In this document: positions 5,523-6,858 of the stretch, piece after piece
Layout: the number at the start of each line of letters is the position of its first letter
How positions within the stretch are numbered: position 1 is the first letter of the stretch
Source: an uncultured Bacteriovorax sp.
Lineage (GTDB): Bacteria; Bdellovibrionota; Bacteriovoracia; Bacteriovoracales; Bacteriovoracaceae
NCBI GenBank assembly: GCA_946482295.1
Contig: CAMLRB010000194.1
Location: forward strand, 1 to 6,858
DNA: 6,858 nucleotides
Reading direction: 5' to 3'
Translations under genes and position numbers: made by a program
The notes under the pieces: generated by a model
Databases searched by the model: none
What the model was told of the DNA's origin: nothing
What the model saw: only the letters and a program-made list of their open reading frames with translations

Positions 5523-6857
5523 TCATCTGGCAAGAGATTGAATTTCTGGAATGAGAACTGTGAACGTTGATCCTGCACCAAGCTCACTTGCAACGAGGAT
5601 TTCGCCGTGATGAGATTCTACAATTTGCTTAGAGATAAAAAGACCAAGTCCTAAGCCACTAATGTTTTCATGCGAGATTGCCCTCTCAAAACGTTCGAAA
5701 ATTTTTGACTGCATGTTTGAATTAATTCCCAAACCAAAATCACGAACAATTAATTCTGCTTTACCATTTTTTGAATCAACAGTGATATGGATAGGACTTC
5801 CATCGCCATACTTCATGGCATTCGTCAGGAGATTAGTTACGACTTGCTCAATTCGAAATAAATCGGCCATGATCATAGGTGAAGCCTTGATTTTTACCTC
5901 TGTCTCACAACCATTGATTTTAAACTGATCAGAAAAGCGATCTATAACATCACTAACAACCATTCCTAGATCGACAGGGCATTTATCCATTTGTAGTTTT
6001 CCCGCCTGAATACGAGAAACATCCAAAAGATCATCTACCAACTTTGTCAGGCGATCGACTTGATTTATCGATGTATCAAAAACTTTGCGGAATCGTTCTG
6101 GTGAAAGATTTTGAGTTGATTCTGGTCGAATTGATCGTTTCGCTAACTGGAGCTGAAGCTTTAATGCAGTTATTGGTGTTTTTAATTCATGTGAAGCGAT
6201 CGAGAGAAATTCATCCCTCGCCATAATGGCCTGCTTTAAGGCTTCTTCCGATTCTATTTTATATTTTTCCTGCTCTTCATTTTCAATCGCAAGCGAAATT
6301 TCTCGAGCGGCATCTATAAGAAAATTTTTGTAATTATCATCGAAGCGAATGATCGGAGAGAGACCAATGACTAGAATTCCCCTACTCTCCTCATTCTCTG
6401 AACGCTTCAGAGGAATAGCGATAGAGTTTCCATGGGGAAGCAATTTGGGTTCTGATTCAGACAAGTGTTGAAGCCACTCGTTGGCATCAATTTTTTCTTC
6501 ACCTATATTGCCCATCAACCTTAACGAATTATCTTTTTCTTTAAGAAACAAACATGCGTAGCGAATATCATTGGAATTTTGGGCAAGAACATCAAGAATG
6601 TCATTCATGCCCACCCAGCCCGAAAGAGGAAGCATAGTTAAACGTTTTAAAGTATCAGACCTGCGTTCTTGTTGAATGTTCTGAGTAACTTCTTGAACCA
6701 GTTGTAAAATTCCAGCTATCTTGTTGTTGCAATCACGAAGAGGACTGAATGAAAAAGTAAAAAAAGATTCTTCCGCAAATCCATTTCGGGTTGTGATGAT
6801 AAATGATTTCTTTTCTTCTTCAGTTTCCAGAATGTTTCCGTTGGAATCTAAAAGCAT
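5523..6857 (-). CDS. Cytoplasmic PAS-GAF sensor histidine kinase (N terminus outside window)
   Basis: This is a two-component sensor kinase, with 444 residues visible. The frame reaches the window edge with a Met codon at 6857-6855, but the first 60 residues look like the second half of a PAS domain (FSFSPLRDCNNKIAGILQLV, 35-54), so the real start is probably upstream. Next come a GAF-like sensor region (about 68-192, including ACLFLKEKD and SIAIPLKR), a charged coiled-coil linker (192-215), and a HisKA dimerisation domain with phospho-acceptor His223 in SHELKTP. The ATPase domain follows with N box NLLTNAMKY (342-350), G1 DFGLGI (373-378), F box FERFERA (387-393) and G2 GLGLGLFISKQ (401-411). 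All kinase motifs are intact. There are no transmembrane segments in the visible part and no receiver domain, and no response-regulator gene follows. The gene lies 124 bp upstream of the lipid operon on the same strand; a functional link is not shown. Confidence 0.93.
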   Translation of the reverse strand: MLLDSNGNILETEEEKKSFIITTRNGFAEESFFTFSFSPLRDCNNKIAGILQLVQEVTQNIQQERRSDTLKRLTMLPLSGWVGMNDILDVLAQNSNDIRYACLFLKEKDNSLRLMGNIGEEKIDANEWLQHLSESEPKLLPHGNSIAIPLKRSENEESRGILVIGLSPIIRFDDNYKNFLIDAAREISLAIENEEQEKYKIESEEALKQAIMARDEFLSIASHELKTPITALKLQLQLAKRSIRPESTQNLSPERFRKVFDTSINQVDRLTKLVDDLLDVSRIQAGKLQMDKCPVDLGMVVSDVIDRFSDQFKINGCETEVKIKASPMIMADLFRIEQVVTNLLTNAMKYGDGSPIHITVDSKNGKAELIVRDFGLGINSNMQSKIFERFERAISHENISGLGLGLFISKQIVESHHGEILVASELGAGSTFTVLIPEIQSLAR

Positions 6858-6858
6858 C

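Overview
The window reads as a chromosomal segment of a low-to-moderate GC (about 40% by eye, not counted) Gram-negative bacterium. The protein styles (a eukaryote-like IleRS, a PAS/GAF-type soluble sensor kinase, a small secreted two-cysteine protein and a DUF1365 lipid operon) would suit a Bdellovibrionota/Bacteriovorax-like or other former deltaproteobacterial lineage. That assignment is inference from style only. No tRNA, rRNA, CRISPR array, insertion sequence or phage gene was seen.

Layout. (1) 1-1293, plus strand: the C-terminal 430 residues of isoleucyl-tRNA synthetase of the eukaryote-like class, cut by the window edge. (2) 1292-1321: a strong hairpin with a T tract on both strands, serving as a shared terminator between convergent genes. 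(3) 1348-1773, minus strand: a 141-residue exported protein of unknown function. (4) 1844-5398, minus strand: a tightly packed four-gene operon, in transcription order FAD-dependent amine-oxidase-like protein, DUF1365 protein, cyclopropane-fatty-acid-synthase-like SAM methyltransferase, and a short MerR-family regulator. Junctions are a 7-bp overlap, a 4-bp ATGA overlap and a 2-bp gap. (5) 5399-5522: a 124-bp promoter region with a consensus TTGACA box embedded in an array of 11-bp tandem repeats. (6) 5523-6857, minus strand: most of a cytoplasmic PAS-GAF-histidine kinase, cut at its N terminus by the window edge.

How the genes work together. The FAD protein, DUF1365 protein and CFA-like methyltransferase form a well-known conserved trio for modifying unsaturated acyl chains of membrane phospholipids (methylated, cyclopropane or furan-type fatty acids). 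In several proteobacteria this trio is induced by singlet oxygen or light. The most interesting point is the regulation. The last gene encodes a MerR protein whose DNA-binding half resembles LitR/CarH light regulators but which has no B12 photosensor domain. The operon promoter carries 11-bp direct repeats, the spacing known for CarH-type operators. This suggests an autoregulated lipid-modification operon under a minimal CarH-like repressor whose signal input is unknown. The methyltransferase also lacks two of the five bicarbonate-binding residues of classical CFA synthase, which suggests a product other than a cyclopropane.
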